Part shown: positions 35,850-48,299 of the stretch, piece by piece
How positions within the stretch are numbered: position 1 is the stretch's first letter
Layout of the letters: the number at the start of each line of letters is the position of its first letter
Source of the DNA: Rhizobium sp. SG_E_25_P2
Lineage (GTDB): Bacteria > Pseudomonadota > Alphaproteobacteria > Rhizobiales > Rhizobiaceae
Length of the DNA: 52,799 bases
Assembly (NCBI RefSeq): GCF_029892285.1
Contig: NZ_JARXVM010000028.1
Span: 1-52,799 of the forward strand
Direction: 5' to 3'
The notes under the pieces: generated by a model
Database searches by the model: none
Told to the model about the DNA's origin: nothing
The model's input: only the letters and a program-made list of their open reading frames with translations
Made by a program: the position numbers and the translations under genes

Positions 35850-37682
35850 TTACGCCGCTCGGCGCGCCTGCCTCGCCGCCCCACTCTGTCCCCTTGCTTG
35901 GGCGAATGTGAACCGCTCCACCAGCGCCTTCAACTTAGCCGCCTCCATGGCGAGCGCCGAGGACGCGGCGTTCGATTGCTCCACCAGCGCCGCATTCTGT
36001 TGCGTGGTGTGATCCATGGAATTGACCGCCTTGTTGACCTCGACCAGCCCGCTCGATTGTTCCTTGGTCGAGACCGCAATCACATCCATATGCGCATTCA
36101 TCTCGACGATGAAGCCGCCGATCGTCCGCAGCGCCTCGCTGGCCTGACGCACGAGATCGACGCCATTGGCCACTTCCGCGCTGGAATTCTGGATCAATTG
36201 CTTGATTTCCTTGGCGGCGTTGGCCGAGCGCTGCGCCAGTTCGCGCACTTCCTGCGCCACGACGGCAAAGCCTTTGCCGGCCTCCCCTGCCCGCGCCGCC
36301 TCGACGCCGGCGTTCAGCGCCAGCAGATTGGTCTGGAAGGCGATTTCGTCGATGACGCCGATAATGTTGGAGATCTGCTGCGACGAGGACTCGATCTTGC
36401 GCATCGCCTCCTCGGCATGCCCCACCACTTCGGAAGATTGTTCGGCGGACTGATTGGCGCGCGAGGCCACGCCCCGCGCCTCCTGGGTGCGCTTGGAGGA
36501 GTTGGCGACATTGGCGGTGATCTCCTCGATCGCCGCCGCCGTCTGTTCGAGCGCCGCCGCCTGCCGCTCGGTGCGGCGCGCGAGATCGTCGGCGCCCTCG
36601 GCGATTTCGCGGGTTCCGACATCCATGGTGGCGGTGCTCTCGGCCACCGAGCTGAGCGCGGCCGCCAGTTGCGCGACCGAACTGTTGAAGTCCTTGCGAA
36701 GGCCCTCGAAATTCTCATCGAAAGCGTCGTTCAGCTCGACGGTGAGGTCGCCCTGCGACAGGCGCTTCAATCCCTCCGCCAGGCCGGATGTCGCCTGCCG
36801 CAACCGTTCATTGGCCTGCTCTTCCGCCTGGAGCCGGGCGAGACGCTGGGCTTCTTCCGCTTTCAGCCGGTTGCCTTCCGCTTCGGCCTGCAGCCTTTTG
36901 TTGGTGAGCGCCGCCTCACGGAAGATCTGCATGGCCCGCGCCATGCGGCCAATTTCATCGCCCCCGCCGGCGGGAATATCCACTTCGGTGCGGCCTGCGG
37001 CCAAAGCTTCGGTGGCCACAGACAGCCTTTGCAACGGACGCGACACCAGCCGGTGGTTCAACAGGGTGAGTCCAGCCGACAGCAACGCCACCACCACCGC
37101 TGCGGACAGGCTGATATGGCGGACATCGGTCAACGCCTCCTGCTGAGCAAGCGCCGCCTCGGCGGACTGAGCCCTGATCGATTTCGACAGCGCCGTCATG
37201 GTCTTGACAAACATCTTGAGCAGTTCCGCGCTCTCTCCCGACAGTTCCACGGCGCGGGCGAGATCGACGCTTTCGGTTGAGCGCATATAGTGGATCTGCT
37301 TCAGCACGAAATCCATCTCCCACCGGTGGATTCCGCTGGCCGCCTGCTCGAATTTGGGAAGATCGCCGGGCGTCAGCGTGGTGATCATGCCGCGGAGAAT
37401 CTCGACGTCGCCGTCGAGATGGCTCAACATGCCCTGCACTTCCTCGACATAGGTCCGGTCGCCGGTCAGCAGGAAATTCTTGAGCGCGAGGCCTGCCTCG
37501 GTCACGTCGGCGCCGAGGTCGTCGGTCCGGCTGACCAGCTTCATCAGCGCCTTGTCGTTTTCGGCAAGCGTGGCGACCATCTGCACCCGCTCGAAGATAA
37601 ACACACAGACGCCGATCGAGATGATCGCCAACACAGCGAAGGCGATCAAGCCCTTTTTGCTGACGGAAAGATTGCTCAACAT
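35850..37682 (-). CDS. Methyl-accepting chemotaxis protein
   Basis: A 610-residue chemoreceptor that controls CheA. Transmembrane helices lie at about 10-30 and 190-210, with a helical periplasmic domain between them of about 155 residues (four-helix or CHASE3-like). A HAMP domain ([19 protein letters not shown]) is followed by a second HAMP-like unit ([20 protein letters not shown]), the methylation helices and the signalling tip [20 protein letters not shown] with [17 protein letters not shown]. No C-terminal CheR-binding pentapeptide is present (it ends RQARRAA). GGAG precedes the ATG. A Cache-like periplasmic protein gene lies directly upstream on the same strand. Confidence 0.95.
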   Translation of the reverse strand: MLSNLSVSKKGLIAFAVLAIISIGVCVFIFERVQMVATLAENDKALMKLVSRTDDLGADVTEAGLALKNFLLTGDRTYVEEVQGMLSHLDGDVEILRGMITTLTPGDLPKFEQAASGIHRWEMDFVLKQIHYMRSTESVDLARAVELSGESAELLKMFVKTMTALSKSIRAQSAEAALAQQEALTDVRHISLSAAVVVALLSAGLTLLNHRLVSRPLQRLSVATEALAAGRTEVDIPAGGGDEIGRMARAMQIFREAALTNKRLQAEAEGNRLKAEEAQRLARLQAEEQANERLRQATSGLAEGLKRLSQGDLTVELNDAFDENFEGLRKDFNSSVAQLAAALSSVAESTATMDVGTREIAEGADDLARRTERQAAALEQTAAAIEEITANVANSSKRTQEARGVASRANQSAEQSSEVVGHAEEAMRKIESSSQQISNIIGVIDEIAFQTNLLALNAGVEAARAGEAGKGFAVVAQEVRELAQRSANAAKEIKQLIQNSSAEVANGVDLVRQASEALRTIGGFIVEMNAHMDVIAVSTKEQSSGLVEVNKAVNSMDHTTQQNAALVEQSNAASSALAMEAAKLKALVERFTFAQARGQSGAARQARRAA

Positions 37683-37756
37683 GATATATCTCCAGGCTTG
37701 CTGGGAACCCCAGATAGGCCGCGTTTTGAAGGCGTTGTAAATTTCCCGGGTTTCAG

Positions 37757-38359
37757 TCAGCCGCCGGCTTCTCGCCGTCTCGCCAATTCTGTCAGATTGA
37801 ACTCAACGGTGACGGCGCCGATTTTGCCGCCGCCATTCTTGTCCGTCAGCGTCATGCTGGCCTGGCTGCGCCAGATCTTGACTTCGTCGTCCCATTCAGG
37901 CTCGTCAATGAACAGCGCCTCATTGCCGACGTCATAGGTCTTCTGAAACTTGTCCTCGTCGCCCTGCCAGAAATCGCTGGTAATCGAACTTTGCCCCACA
38001 TTCAGGCCGTGTTCGTCCATCACGAAAATTTCCGCATAGACGCCAAGCGACCGCCCCTGGATTCGGCTCAGATAGATTGACAGCGGACTGGACATGGTTG
38101 CAGCAATCAGCGGCTGATCGTCCTTTTCTCTTTCGGCGCGCCAGGCCTTGTCCAGATCATCGATCCGAGCCTGATCGAGATCATTCCAATTCTTGTTGCG
38201 CGCCTTCACCGACAGTTGAACGATTTCGGTCTGCAGCCAGCCATGCACCTCCTTGATCACATCAGGTGAGATGAGGGCTTTGGCGTCCGGTTTTGGCGGC
38301 TCCGCATGGGCGGCGGCGGTCGTCATCAGCAAAATGGCGGCGATAGTTTTAAGTTGCAT
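37757..38359 (-). CDS. Periplasmic Cache-like sensor protein
   Basis: A 200-residue secreted protein with a signal peptide ([20 protein letters not shown]). The mature part resembles a free-standing Cache/PDC ligand-binding domain: [59 protein letters not shown] and [20 protein letters not shown]. Such domains are normally the outer part of chemoreceptors or kinases. ATG 38359 follows GGAGAGGG. It is 74 bases upstream of the chemoreceptor gene, so it may bind a ligand and present it to that receptor; this is inference from gene order. Confidence 0.75.
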   Translation of the reverse strand: MQLKTIAAILLMTTAAAHAEPPKPDAKALISPDVIKEVHGWLQTEIVQLSVKARNKNWNDLDQARIDDLDKAWRAEREKDDQPLIAATMSSPLSIYLSRIQGRSLGVYAEIFVMDEHGLNVGQSSITSDFWQGDEDKFQKTYDVGNEALFIDEPEWDDEVKIWRSQASMTLTDKNGGGKIGAVTVEFNLTELARRREAGG

Positions 38360-38522
38360 GTCCCTCTCCACTTCCCGAATAAAGATTGGCGAGGATAGCT
38401 AAAATTTTATGAATTATAGCAACTATTATTCATCCAATGAAATTCACACCCGCATTGCGCGCGCAATCTTTAGTTTATAGAGACTATTGTAATTTAGAAC
38501 CACCGCGATCCACCACCACGAC

Positions 38523-39380
38523 TCAGCCGAGTTCCAGCCAGACCGGCTTATGGTCGGAGGCGATGCAGTCCATGTCCGTCCAGCCGCGCCTGAGACGGGA
38601 CGTCAGCGTAGCGCTCGCGAAGATATAATCGAGATATTGCCTCACTTCGGGCTTGCCCGGCTCCTCCCAGGAAAAATCGCCAGCCTGCCGCCCGCCGAGA
38701 TAGGCCAGCGCGTCCACCGGCATTGTGGCCCGCGGCGTGCGCCCGTAATAGGGATCGACGCGCCCCGCCATGGCGATATATTCAGGCGTTTCCGGCATCA
38801 TATTGAAGTCGCCCATGATCAGGTAATCGTCGGTATGCGGCAGATCCGGAAAGCCGAATTCGCCGCCGCCGGTCACCCCGCCCCCTTCGACGCCATAGAG
38901 AACCGCCCGGTCCTTGAGATAGGCGATCTGGCCGATGCGCTCATCCGGGTCGCGATGGTCGAGATGGGTGGAATAGACCCGCACCGGCCCCTCGGGCGCG
39001 TCGATCAGGGCTTCCAGCGCCGCGCGCTGCAGGTTGAGTTCGCCATAGGTGCGGCTGCGCGGCAAAAGCAGATTGCGCAGCGACAGGATCGGATAGCGCG
39101 ACAGCACCATATTGCCGAATTGCAGCCGCCCCGCATGGCCCATGCCGGCTTTGGCAGGTCGGTAATCGATATCGGCGCCGGGGCCGAAGGCCTGGTGAAA
39201 ATCCGGGAGCAATTCGGCCAGCCGCGCCGGCATGTCGAGAAAGGCGTTTTTGGGAAGGTTCCGCGTCACTTCCTGAAAGCCGATGATGTCGGCGCCGCGC
39301 ACGACATCGGCGATGCGATCGAGGTCGCAAACGCCGTCGAGACCGAAACCATATTGGATGTTAAAGCTGACGACTTTCAT
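38523..39380 (-). CDS. Endonuclease/exonuclease/phosphatase family hydrolase
   Basis: A 285-residue metal-dependent hydrolase of the EEP (DNase I-like) superfamily. Motifs run in order: MKVVSFNIQYGFG (Asn), DIIGFQEV (catalytic Glu), VRVYSTHLDHR (His/Asp), YLIMGDFNMMPETPEY (Asp-Asn pair) and the C-terminal CIASDHKPVWLEL (Asp-His). There is no signal peptide, so it acts in the cytoplasm. The family covers nucleases, sphingomyelinases and inositol phosphatases, so the substrate is open. The start at 39380 gives the family N-terminus. Divergent from obgE. Confidence 0.9.
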   Translation of the reverse strand: MKVVSFNIQYGFGLDGVCDLDRIADVVRGADIIGFQEVTRNLPKNAFLDMPARLAELLPDFHQAFGPGADIDYRPAKAGMGHAGRLQFGNMVLSRYPILSLRNLLLPRSRTYGELNLQRAALEALIDAPEGPVRVYSTHLDHRDPDERIGQIAYLKDRAVLYGVEGGGVTGGGEFGFPDLPHTDDYLIMGDFNMMPETPEYIAMAGRVDPYYGRTPRATMPVDALAYLGGRQAGDFSWEEPGKPEVRQYLDYIFASATLTSRLRRGWTDMDCIASDHKPVWLELG

Positions 39381-39406
39381 GATATTCTTTGACCTTTCCG
39401 GCTTAG

Positions 39407-41724
<2,318 letters not shown>

Positions 41725-41732
<8 letters not shown>

Positions 41733-43002
41733 CATGGCCAAGGACGATATCAAGACACTGATGCTGGAGATCGGCGCCCGCGCCCGCGCCGCCAGCCAGC
41801 CACTGTCAATCGTCCCGACGCCAGCCAAGAACGCCGCCCTTCTCGCCATGGCCGACACGATCCTCGCCCGCAAGGCGGACATTCTCGCCGCCAACGCGCT
41901 GGATCTCGAGGCCGCCCAAGCCAATGGCATGGCCGACTCCTTTGTCGACCGGTTGCTGCTGAACGACGGTCGCATTGACGCCATCGCCCAGGGCATCCGC
42001 GAAATCGCAGCGCTCCCCGATCCCGTCGGCGACGTCATCGCGGAATGGGACCGGCCGAACGGGTTGCATATCGAACGCGTGCGGACGCCGCTCGGCGTCA
42101 TCGGCGTGATCTATGAAAGCCGTCCCAATGTGACCGCCGACGCCGGCGCGCTGTGCCTGAAGGCCGGCAACGCCGTGATCCTGCGCGGCGGCTCGGACTC
42201 CATTCATTCGTCGTCGGCGATCCATGCCTGCCTGGTCGAGGGATTGAAATCCGCCGGCCTGCCCGAGCATGCGATCCAGTATGTGCCCATCGCCGACCGC
42301 GCCGCTGTCGGCGAGATGCTGTCGGGACTGAATGGCGCGATCGACGTGATCGTGCCGCGCGGCGGCAAATCTCTGGTCGCCCGCGTCCAGTCTGAAGCCC
42401 GCGTGCCGGTCTTCGCCCATCTCGAAGGCGTCAACCACATCTATGTCGACGCCTCCTCGGACGTGGAGATGGCCAAGAACCTGGTCATCAATTCCAAACT
42501 CCGCCGCACCGGCGTCTGCGGCTCGGCCGAGACACTTCTGGTCGACAGCGCAGCCCTTGGCACCCATCTGATGCCTATCCTCGAAGCGCTCACCCATGCC
42601 GGCTGCGAGATCCGCGCTTCGGCCACCGTGCTCAAGGTGTTTCCGGCCTTCAAGCCGGCGACCGACGAGGACTGGTCGACCGAATATCTCGACGCGATTA
42701 TTTCGGTCGCCGTGGTCGACGGCGTCAGTGGCGCAATCGACCATATCAACCGCTATTCCTCGCACCACACCGAAGCGATCATCTCGGAAGACGCAGGCGC
42801 CGTCGCCCGTTTCTTCAACGAGATCGATTCCGCCATCCTGCTGCACAACGCCTCGACGCAATTCGCCGATGGCGGGGAGTTCGGCATGGGCGCGGAAATC
42901 GGCATCGCCACCGGCAAGATGCATGCGCGGGGCCCTGTTGGCGTCGAGCAATTGACATCGTTCAAATATCGCGTCCGCGGCAGCGGCCAGATCAGGCCCT
43001 GA
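41725..43002 (+). CDS. proA: Gamma-glutamyl phosphate reductase
   Basis: Second enzyme of proline synthesis, 425 residues, reducing glutamyl-5-phosphate to the semialdehyde with NADPH. The aldehyde dehydrogenase-like fold is clear: [35 protein letters not shown], the catalytic cysteine in [15 protein letters not shown] and [20 protein letters not shown] at the end. It starts within the proB stop region and most likely functions in complex with ProB. Confidence 0.97.
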
Positions 43003-43043
43003 CGCCGGTGGATGCAGGGGGGATCGGACGGCGTCATCTGATC

Positions 43044-43640
43044 ATGCCGCATGTCGAGCCCGGCATGCTGGTCGGCCTGTTCGGCGGATCCTTCAATCCG
43101 CCGCATCAGGGGCACCAGCTGGTGGCCGATATCGCGCTCCGCCGGCTCGGGCTCGACCAGCTCTGGTGGATGGTCACCCCCGGCAATCCGCTCAAATCCC
43201 GCCGTGTGCTCGCGCCGCTTGCCGAACGTTTGGCCTTGTCGGAGGCGATGGCGCATGATCCGCGCATCCGCGTCACCGCTTTCGAGAAGAGCCTGAATTC
43301 GACCTACACCGCCGAGGTTCTCGCTCGGGTGAAAGCGCGCAATCCCGCCGTTCGCTTCATCTGGATCATGGGCGCCGACAACCTGCGCGATTTTCACCGC
43401 TGGCAGAACTGGCGCAAGATCGCCATGACCTTCCCCATCGCCGTCATCGACCGGCCCGGCGCGACGCTGGCCTTTCTCTCCTCCGTGATGGCCAAGACCT
43501 TCGACTATGCACGTCTCGACGAACATGACGCGGGCGCGCTCGGCTCTCTCCCCGCCCCGGCCTGGACCTTCATCCACGGCCCGCGCTCGCGTCTGAGCTC
43601 GACAGCCATCCGCTCCGCCGGGCGCGACGGGCAAGCCTGA
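43044..43640 (+). CDS. nadD: Nicotinate-nucleotide adenylyltransferase
   Basis: A 198-residue NAD-biosynthesis enzyme joining nicotinate mononucleotide and ATP. The nucleotidyltransferase motif GLFGGSFNPPHQGH lies near the N-terminus, WWMVTPGNPLK follows, and LSSTAIR is the C-terminal motif. ATG 43044 gives the usual alphaproteobacterial start MPHVEPGM; an upstream GTG (43008) is possible, and neither has a clear ribosome site. In many Rhizobiales rsfS and rlmH follow nadD; here a glycosyltransferase follows instead. Confidence 0.95.
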   Translation: MPHVEPGMLVGLFGGSFNPPHQGHQLVADIALRRLGLDQLWWMVTPGNPLKSRRVLAPLAERLALSEAMAHDPRIRVTAFEKSLNSTYTAEVLARVKARNPAVRFIWIMGADNLRDFHRWQNWRKIAMTFPIAVIDRPGATLAFLSSVMAKTFDYARLDEHDAGALGSLPAPAWTFIHGPRSRLSSTAIRSAGRDGQA

Positions 43641-43702
43641 TTTACCGAAGCTTAGGGCCTCGGCGCTACAACCGTCTGATCGCCCGCGACCTCGGAGGGA
43701 CT

Positions 43703-44700
43703 ATGACGGTCGAACTCAGCATCGCCGTGCCGGTCTATAACGAAGAGGACATGCTGGTCCTCTTCCTCGAAACCGTGACCCCCATCCTCGAAAGCGTCAC
43801 CGCCGATTTCGAAATCGTCTTCGTCAATGACGGCAGCCGCGACGCGACCCTCGCTATTCTCACCCTCGCCCGCTCGCGCGATCCCCGCATCAAGATCGTC
43901 GATCTCTCGCGCAATTTCGGCAAGGAGGCGGCGCTGTCAGCCGCCCTCGCCTTCTCGAGCGGCCGCGCCGTCATCCCCATGGATGTCGACCTGCAGGACC
44001 CGCCGGGGCTGATCCCGGTCATGGTCGAGAAATGGCGCGAAGGCTTCGACGTCGTCATCGCCCGCCGGGCCGATCGCAGCGCCGACACAGCCATGAAGCG
44101 CTGGACATCAAGCCTGTTCTACAAGACCATCGGTCGGCTGAGCGATATCGACATTCCCGCCGACGCCGGCGATTTCAGGTTGATGGACCGCCGGGTAATC
44201 GACGCACTATGCGCGCTGCCGGAACGCGCCCGCTTCATGAAAGGCCTGTTCGCCTGGCTCGGCTTTCGCCAGACAATTATCGATTATGTCAGGCCCGCCC
44301 GCGCCGCCGGCAGTTCGAAATGGAAGCCCTTGGCGCTTTGGCGCCTCGGGCTGGAAGGCATCGTCTCCTTTTCCAGCGTGCCCCTGAAGCTCTGGAGCTA
44401 TATCGGGCTTGCCTGCGCCCTCACCGGCTTCGTCTATGGCGCCTATCTGATCGGTCGCGTGCTGTTTCTCGGGTCGATGTGCCGGGTTATGCCTCGCTTG
44501 CCAGTTTCATCCTGTTCTTCAACGGCATCGTGCTGATCGGACTCGGCGTGGTCGGCGAATATGTCGCCCGCATCTTCATCGAGGTGAAGGGCCGGCCGCT
44601 GTTCCTTCTCCGCGAAACCTGGGGGCTGGAGGCGGTCGAGGCCTTGCCGAAGCCAGAAATCACAGCCCGGCCAGAACGCCTGGCCATCCTCCGCCCGTGA
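43703..44700 (+). pseudogene. GtrB/DPM1-like family 2 glycosyltransferase, frameshifted
   Basis: A polyprenyl-phosphate sugar transferase split by a one-base deletion. The first 257 codons hold the GT2 domain (AVPVYNEEDMLVLFLETV, VNDGSRDAT, PMDVDLQDPPGLIPVM, RFMKGLFAWLGFRQ) and the first of two C-terminal helices. After GGG at 44471-44473 the frame is lost and reading in frame stops at 44536. The next frame picks up exactly there with DVPGYASLASFILFFNGIVL, GLGVVGEYVARIF and EVKGRPLF, running to the TGA at 44700. Restoring one base gives a normal 332-residue GtrB-like protein. Either a recent mutation or an assembly error. Confidence 0.85.
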
Positions 44701-46361
44701 CGTCGCCTCAACGAACCTCGATCCCTGAAACGCCATCCGGCATGGCGAGCGCGGTGATGGCGATCTTTCTGACGGTTACGCTGCCGATGATCCCGGCCAT
44801 TGTGTTCGGCGCCTTGCGCAAAGGCGTCGACAGCATTTTCCATGCCCGATGGCAGGACGCCTTCGCCGGGCAATTCTGGTCCGGCGATCTCTATCCGCGT
44901 TGGCTGGTGGACTTGAATGACGGCTTCGGCAGCCCGGTGTTCTTTCTCTATCCGCCGCTCAGCCATTTCGTCACCGCGCTGCTCCAACCGCTTTTTTCGG
45001 ACCCCGCCACACTGGCGCTCAGGCTCGGCGTCTCCGCCTGGATGGCGATGTTGCTGTCCGGCATCGCCTGCCTCGGTTGGCTGCGCCGCGCCTTCCCCCA
45101 CGCGCCGCAGGCGGCGCTCGCCGGCGCTCTCGTCTATTGCCTTGCGCCCTATCACCTCTATATCGACGTCTATCAGCGTGGCGCGCTTGCCGAAGTCTGG
45201 GCTTTCGTCTGGCCGCCCCTGACGCTGATGATTCTCACAGCCGCAGACCGCATCAGCACCAGAACAATCGCCGCACTGGCCCTGACGCTGGCTGGCCTGT
45301 TCACGACCCATGCGCCATCCATTCTGATCGCCGGCCCTGCCTATGGCCTCTATGCGGTCATCCTCGATCTCAAGGCCCGGAGCCCGAACAGGCTGGCGAC
45401 ACTGACAGTTTCGACGCTGCTCGGTCTTCTCCTCGCCGGCGGCTATCTCGGCACGGCGCTCACCCATTCGGCCTATATCGACACGGCGGCGCTGTTTTCC
45501 GGCCGCAATCTCGCGAGCAAATGGTTGCTGGGCGGGGCTGTCTGGCCCGATCCCGGCATAGAACTTTATGTGCATGTCGCCAGCGCCGTCACATTCGGAT
45601 TTGGCCTGCTTCTCGCGGGAATAGCCTTGACCCGAACATGGCATGTGGCGCGAACACAGACAGTCGCGGCGCTCGCCTTCCTGCTGCTCGCGCTCTTCCT
45701 GATGAGCATCGCCAGCCGACCGCTCTGGGATCTGCATCTGCCGCTGGACCGGGTGCAGTTTCCCTGGCGGTTCCTGCTGCTGGCGACAACAGGCCTGGCG
45801 CTTTCCGCGACCGCATTTGCCGCTTCCATGCCGCGCATCGCCCGTCTGCTTCCTCTGGTCGTCGTTCTCCTTGGCCTCGGGATCAATATCGGTTTCACTT
45901 TCCTACCCTCGCGCCTTCCAGCGTCCATCGATCCCAAGTCTATCACCCGATCCAGCCCCGGGGATGAAAGCTGGGACGCGCCGGAATATCGGCTGGCGGC
46001 GCCGGCGGAAACGCAGGGCCTGTTCGCCCCCGGCGAAAGGGTTCGGCTGATCGAGGGTCAGGGAGAGATCACGGTGCGAGACTGGGCGCCGCGCCACATT
46101 CGGTTCACGACCGCTCTCGCCACACCGGGCATCATCGCTATCAGGCAGTTCGATTATCCCGGCTGGACAGCTTCGGGCGGCAGGCTTGTCGATGGGGCGA
46201 AATTTCTGCGGATCGCGGCGCCGGCCGGCCAAAGCGAGGTCGAACTTCGACTGGAGGCGTTACCGGCCGAACAGCTCGGCTGGTTGGCGAGCCTGTGCGG
46301 CGTGCTGGTCCTCGCTTCGCTCTGGATCGCGCCGAGCCTCATGGCGAAGCGCTTCCGCTGA
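44697..46361 (+). CDS. Polytopic membrane protein, GT-C glycosyltransferase-like
   Basis: A 554-residue integral membrane protein with about ten to eleven hydrophobic helices over the first 400 residues and a C-terminal soluble beta-rich domain (about 420-530). An early loop carries RWQDAFAGQFWSGDLYPRWL followed by FGSPVFFLYPPL, the pattern of GT-C enzymes or related YfhO-like proteins that take sugars from polyprenyl phosphate. A GTG start overlaps the stop of the glycosyltransferase reading frame (GTGA), so the two are translationally linked: the upstream enzyme would make a lipid-linked sugar that this one transfers. The precise acceptor is unknown. Confidence 0.75.
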   Translation: MTSPQRTSIPETPSGMASAVMAIFLTVTLPMIPAIVFGALRKGVDSIFHARWQDAFAGQFWSGDLYPRWLVDLNDGFGSPVFFLYPPLSHFVTALLQPLFSDPATLALRLGVSAWMAMLLSGIACLGWLRRAFPHAPQAALAGALVYCLAPYHLYIDVYQRGALAEVWAFVWPPLTLMILTAADRISTRTIAALALTLAGLFTTHAPSILIAGPAYGLYAVILDLKARSPNRLATLTVSTLLGLLLAGGYLGTALTHSAYIDTAALFSGRNLASKWLLGGAVWPDPGIELYVHVASAVTFGFGLLLAGIALTRTWHVARTQTVAALAFLLLALFLMSIASRPLWDLHLPLDRVQFPWRFLLLATTGLALSATAFAASMPRIARLLPLVVVLLGLGINIGFTFLPSRLPASIDPKSITRSSPGDESWDAPEYRLAAPAETQGLFAPGERVRLIEGQGEITVRDWAPRHIRFTTALATPGIIAIRQFDYPGWTASGGRLVDGAKFLRIAAPAGQSEVELRLEALPAEQLGWLASLCGVLVLASLWIAPSLMAKRFR

Positions 46362-46553
46362 TCAGCTTTCGATGCGGCGGGCTTCCGATTCCAGCATGAT
46401 CGGCACGCCGTCGCGGATCGGGAAGGCCAGCTTGGCCTTTTCCGACACCAGTTCGTTGCGGTCGCGATCATAGATCAAACGGCCCTTGGTGACCGGACAG
46501 ACCAGCAACTCAAGCATTTTCGGATCGGGGCGAGCGAGATCGAGATCGGTCAC
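46362..46553 (-). CDS. Trm112 family protein (UPF0434)
   Basis: A 63-residue Trm112/YcaR-like protein. [20 protein letters not shown] followed by [20 protein letters not shown] is the family core. Only one cysteine of the usual zinc-ribbon set is present, as in many bacterial members. The start is GTG with GAGG five bases upstream. Its stop directly abuts the stop of the convergent membrane-protein gene (TGA next to TCA). It follows the LON-domain gene by seven bases. Confidence 0.92.
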   Translation of the reverse strand: MTDLDLARPDPKMLELLVCPVTKGRLIYDRDRNELVSEKAKLAFPIRDGVPIMLESEARRIES

Positions 46554-46560
46554 CGAAGCC

Positions 46561-47238
46561 TCACTGCAGGGTGCGGGCGGCGTCGCCGAAGGCCTTGGCG
46601 AGCACGATCTCGGTCATGGCGACCAGCGTCTCGGCGCGCGTCCTGAGATCGGGGGCTTCGAGCAACGCCTGCTTTTCGCGCGGCCCGAACGGCGCCATCA
46701 TCGACAGCGAATTGACCAGCGTGCGATTGGACGTCTTGCCGACCGCTTCCCAATCGACCTCAAGCTTGTTGGCGTCGAGATAATTGCGGAAGGCCGACAG
46801 CAGAGCGTCGCGATCGACGGCGGGATCGTCATCAGGTTCGATCAGGTCGCTGACGAAGGGCTTGATGGCGAAGCGACGATAGGGACAGTGTCCCTGCGGC
46901 ATTTCATTGAGAAGCCGCACGCGGCAGATGCCGGAGACATCGATCACATAACGGCCATCTCCGGTTTCGCCGAAGGTGGTGATGCGACCGATCGTGCCCA
47001 CCTTGCAGAGGTCGGGATTGCCCGCCGGGCTCTCTTCGGTTTCGGTGAAAACCGGTTGGGCGACGCCGATGAGCCGGTTATGCTTGAGCGCGTCGTCGAT
47101 CAGGGCGAGATAGCGCGGTTCGAACACATTCAGCGGCAGATGCGCACCGGACAGCAGCAGCACGCCCGACAGGGGAAAAATCGCAATCGTTTCCGGCAGG
47201 TCCGCCTCGGTCAGATAACGCGCATTGCCAACTTGCAT
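46561..47238 (-). CDS. LON peptidase substrate-binding domain protein
   Basis: A 225-residue protein consisting of the N-terminal LON domain without ATPase or protease parts. [20 protein letters not shown] then [14 protein letters not shown] opens the domain, and [20 protein letters not shown] follows. The role of free-standing LON domains is not settled. ATG 47238 follows GAGAGG; an ATG six codons upstream lacks a site. Middle gene of thioredoxin - LON - Trm112, an arrangement conserved in Rhizobiales. Confidence 0.92.
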   Translation of the reverse strand: MQVGNARYLTEADLPETIAIFPLSGVLLLSGAHLPLNVFEPRYLALIDDALKHNRLIGVAQPVFTETEESPAGNPDLCKVGTIGRITTFGETGDGRYVIDVSGICRVRLLNEMPQGHCPYRRFAIKPFVSDLIEPDDDPAVDRDALLSAFRNYLDANKLEVDWEAVGKTSNRTLVNSLSMMAPFGPREKQALLEAPDLRTRAETLVAMTEIVLAKAFGDAARTLQ

Positions 47239-47267
47239 CGACCAACCTCTCTCCATTCAACAGGAAT

Positions 47268-47289
47268 ATGGGGGACGAAGGCCCCCCAT
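47268..47289 (-). terminator. Weak hairpin after the thioredoxin gene
   Basis: ATGGGGG (47268-47274) pairs with CCCCCAT (47283-47289) in the 67 bases between the thioredoxin stop and the LON start. No T run follows, so it may be an attenuating or mRNA-stabilising hairpin, not a full terminator. Confidence 0.3.
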
Positions 47290-47305
47290 TCAAGCAATGG
47301 CCGCC

Positions 47306-48262
47306 TTAGGAGAACAGGATCGACGACAATTTCCGCCGCGCGGCGATGGTCGCGGGATCCTTGACGCCCCAGACGTCGAAGAACTGCAGCAACTGGCGGC
47401 GGGCGCCGTCGTCGTCGTAAGCGCGGTCCTTCTTCATGATGTAGAACAGATGCTCGGCGGCGCCCTCGCGATCGCCTTCGACATTGAGGATCTTGGCGAG
47501 CTTCATGCGGGCGTCGTGGTGATCGGGATTGAGCGCCAGTTCGTGCTCAAGCGCACGGGGATCGCCGAGCTTGCGGGCTTCCTCGATCTGCGCCAGCTTG
47601 GCGAGAAGCGGCGCGACGACCGCATCCGTCTTCTTGTCGTCCGGCAGGCTGGCGAGCAGATCGCGGGCGCGCTCCCACTGACCGGCCGCGATCATGCAAT
47701 TGGCCATGCCGGCCAGCGCCCTTAGACTGTCGGGATCGGCCTGCAGAACCGCGCCGAACATATCGGCCGCGCCGCCGAGATCGCCTTCGGCGAGCGCCGC
47801 CTCGGCTTCGGTCAGCACCGCCTCGATTTCCGCCGCCTCATCGATGGGACCCGCGCCAGGGCCGGCGATCTTGTCGATGAAGGCGCGCACCTGGGTTTCG
47901 GGCAGCGCGCCCATGAAGCCATCGACCGGACGGCCATTGACGAAAGCGACGACAGCGGGAATGGACTGAATGCCGAGCTGGCCTGGAATGGCGGGATGGT
48001 CATCAATGTTGAGCTTGACGAGCTTGACCTTGCCGCCCGCCTCCGCGACCACTTTTTCGATCACCGGCGTCAACTGGCGACAGGGACCGCACCAGGGCGC
48101 CCAGAAATCGACCAGCACCGGCTGGCGCGTCGATTCTTCCATGACATCGCGACCGAAGGCTTGCGTGGTGGTGTCCTTGACATGCGCGTGCCCCGCGCCG
48201 CCATTGGTTTTTGACGCAGGCTGGCCGCCAAGGCCGCCAAAAGGATTGCTGAAACCCGTCAT
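47306..48262 (-). CDS. Thioredoxin with C-terminal TPR repeats (CnoX/YbbN-like)
   Basis: A 318-residue co-chaperone/oxidoreductase. The thioredoxin domain (about 40-145) contains an intact WAPWCGPCRQLTPVIEKV active site and a cis-Pro in QSIPAVVAFVNG. The C-terminal half is built of TPR-like helices (LAEGDLGGAADMFGAVLQAD, LRALAGMANCMIAAGQWERA). CnoX proteins hold unfolded clients and hand them to GroEL during oxidative stress; E. coli CnoX lacks the CGPC motif that is present here. GGAG precedes ATG 48262; a GTG three codons earlier is less likely. Confidence 0.93.
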   Translation of the reverse strand: MTGFSNPFGGLGGQPASKTNGGAGHAHVKDTTTQAFGRDVMEESTRQPVLVDFWAPWCGPCRQLTPVIEKVVAEAGGKVKLVKLNIDDHPAIPGQLGIQSIPAVVAFVNGRPVDGFMGALPETQVRAFIDKIAGPGAGPIDEAAEIEAVLTEAEAALAEGDLGGAADMFGAVLQADPDSLRALAGMANCMIAAGQWERARDLLASLPDDKKTDAVVAPLLAKLAQIEEARKLGDPRALEHELALNPDHHDARMKLAKILNVEGDREGAAEHLFYIMKKDRAYDDDGARRQLLQFFDVWGVKDPATIAARRKLSSILFS

Positions 48263-48299
48263 TCTCGTCACTCCGATTTTTCCGCCCTGATGTCGTGAT

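Noticed and set aside
44465-44480. Programmed ribosomal frameshifting in the glycosyltransferase gene
   Set aside because: No slippery heptamer or downstream structure is apparent, and the family is not known to use frameshifting; a simple one-base deletion explains the data.
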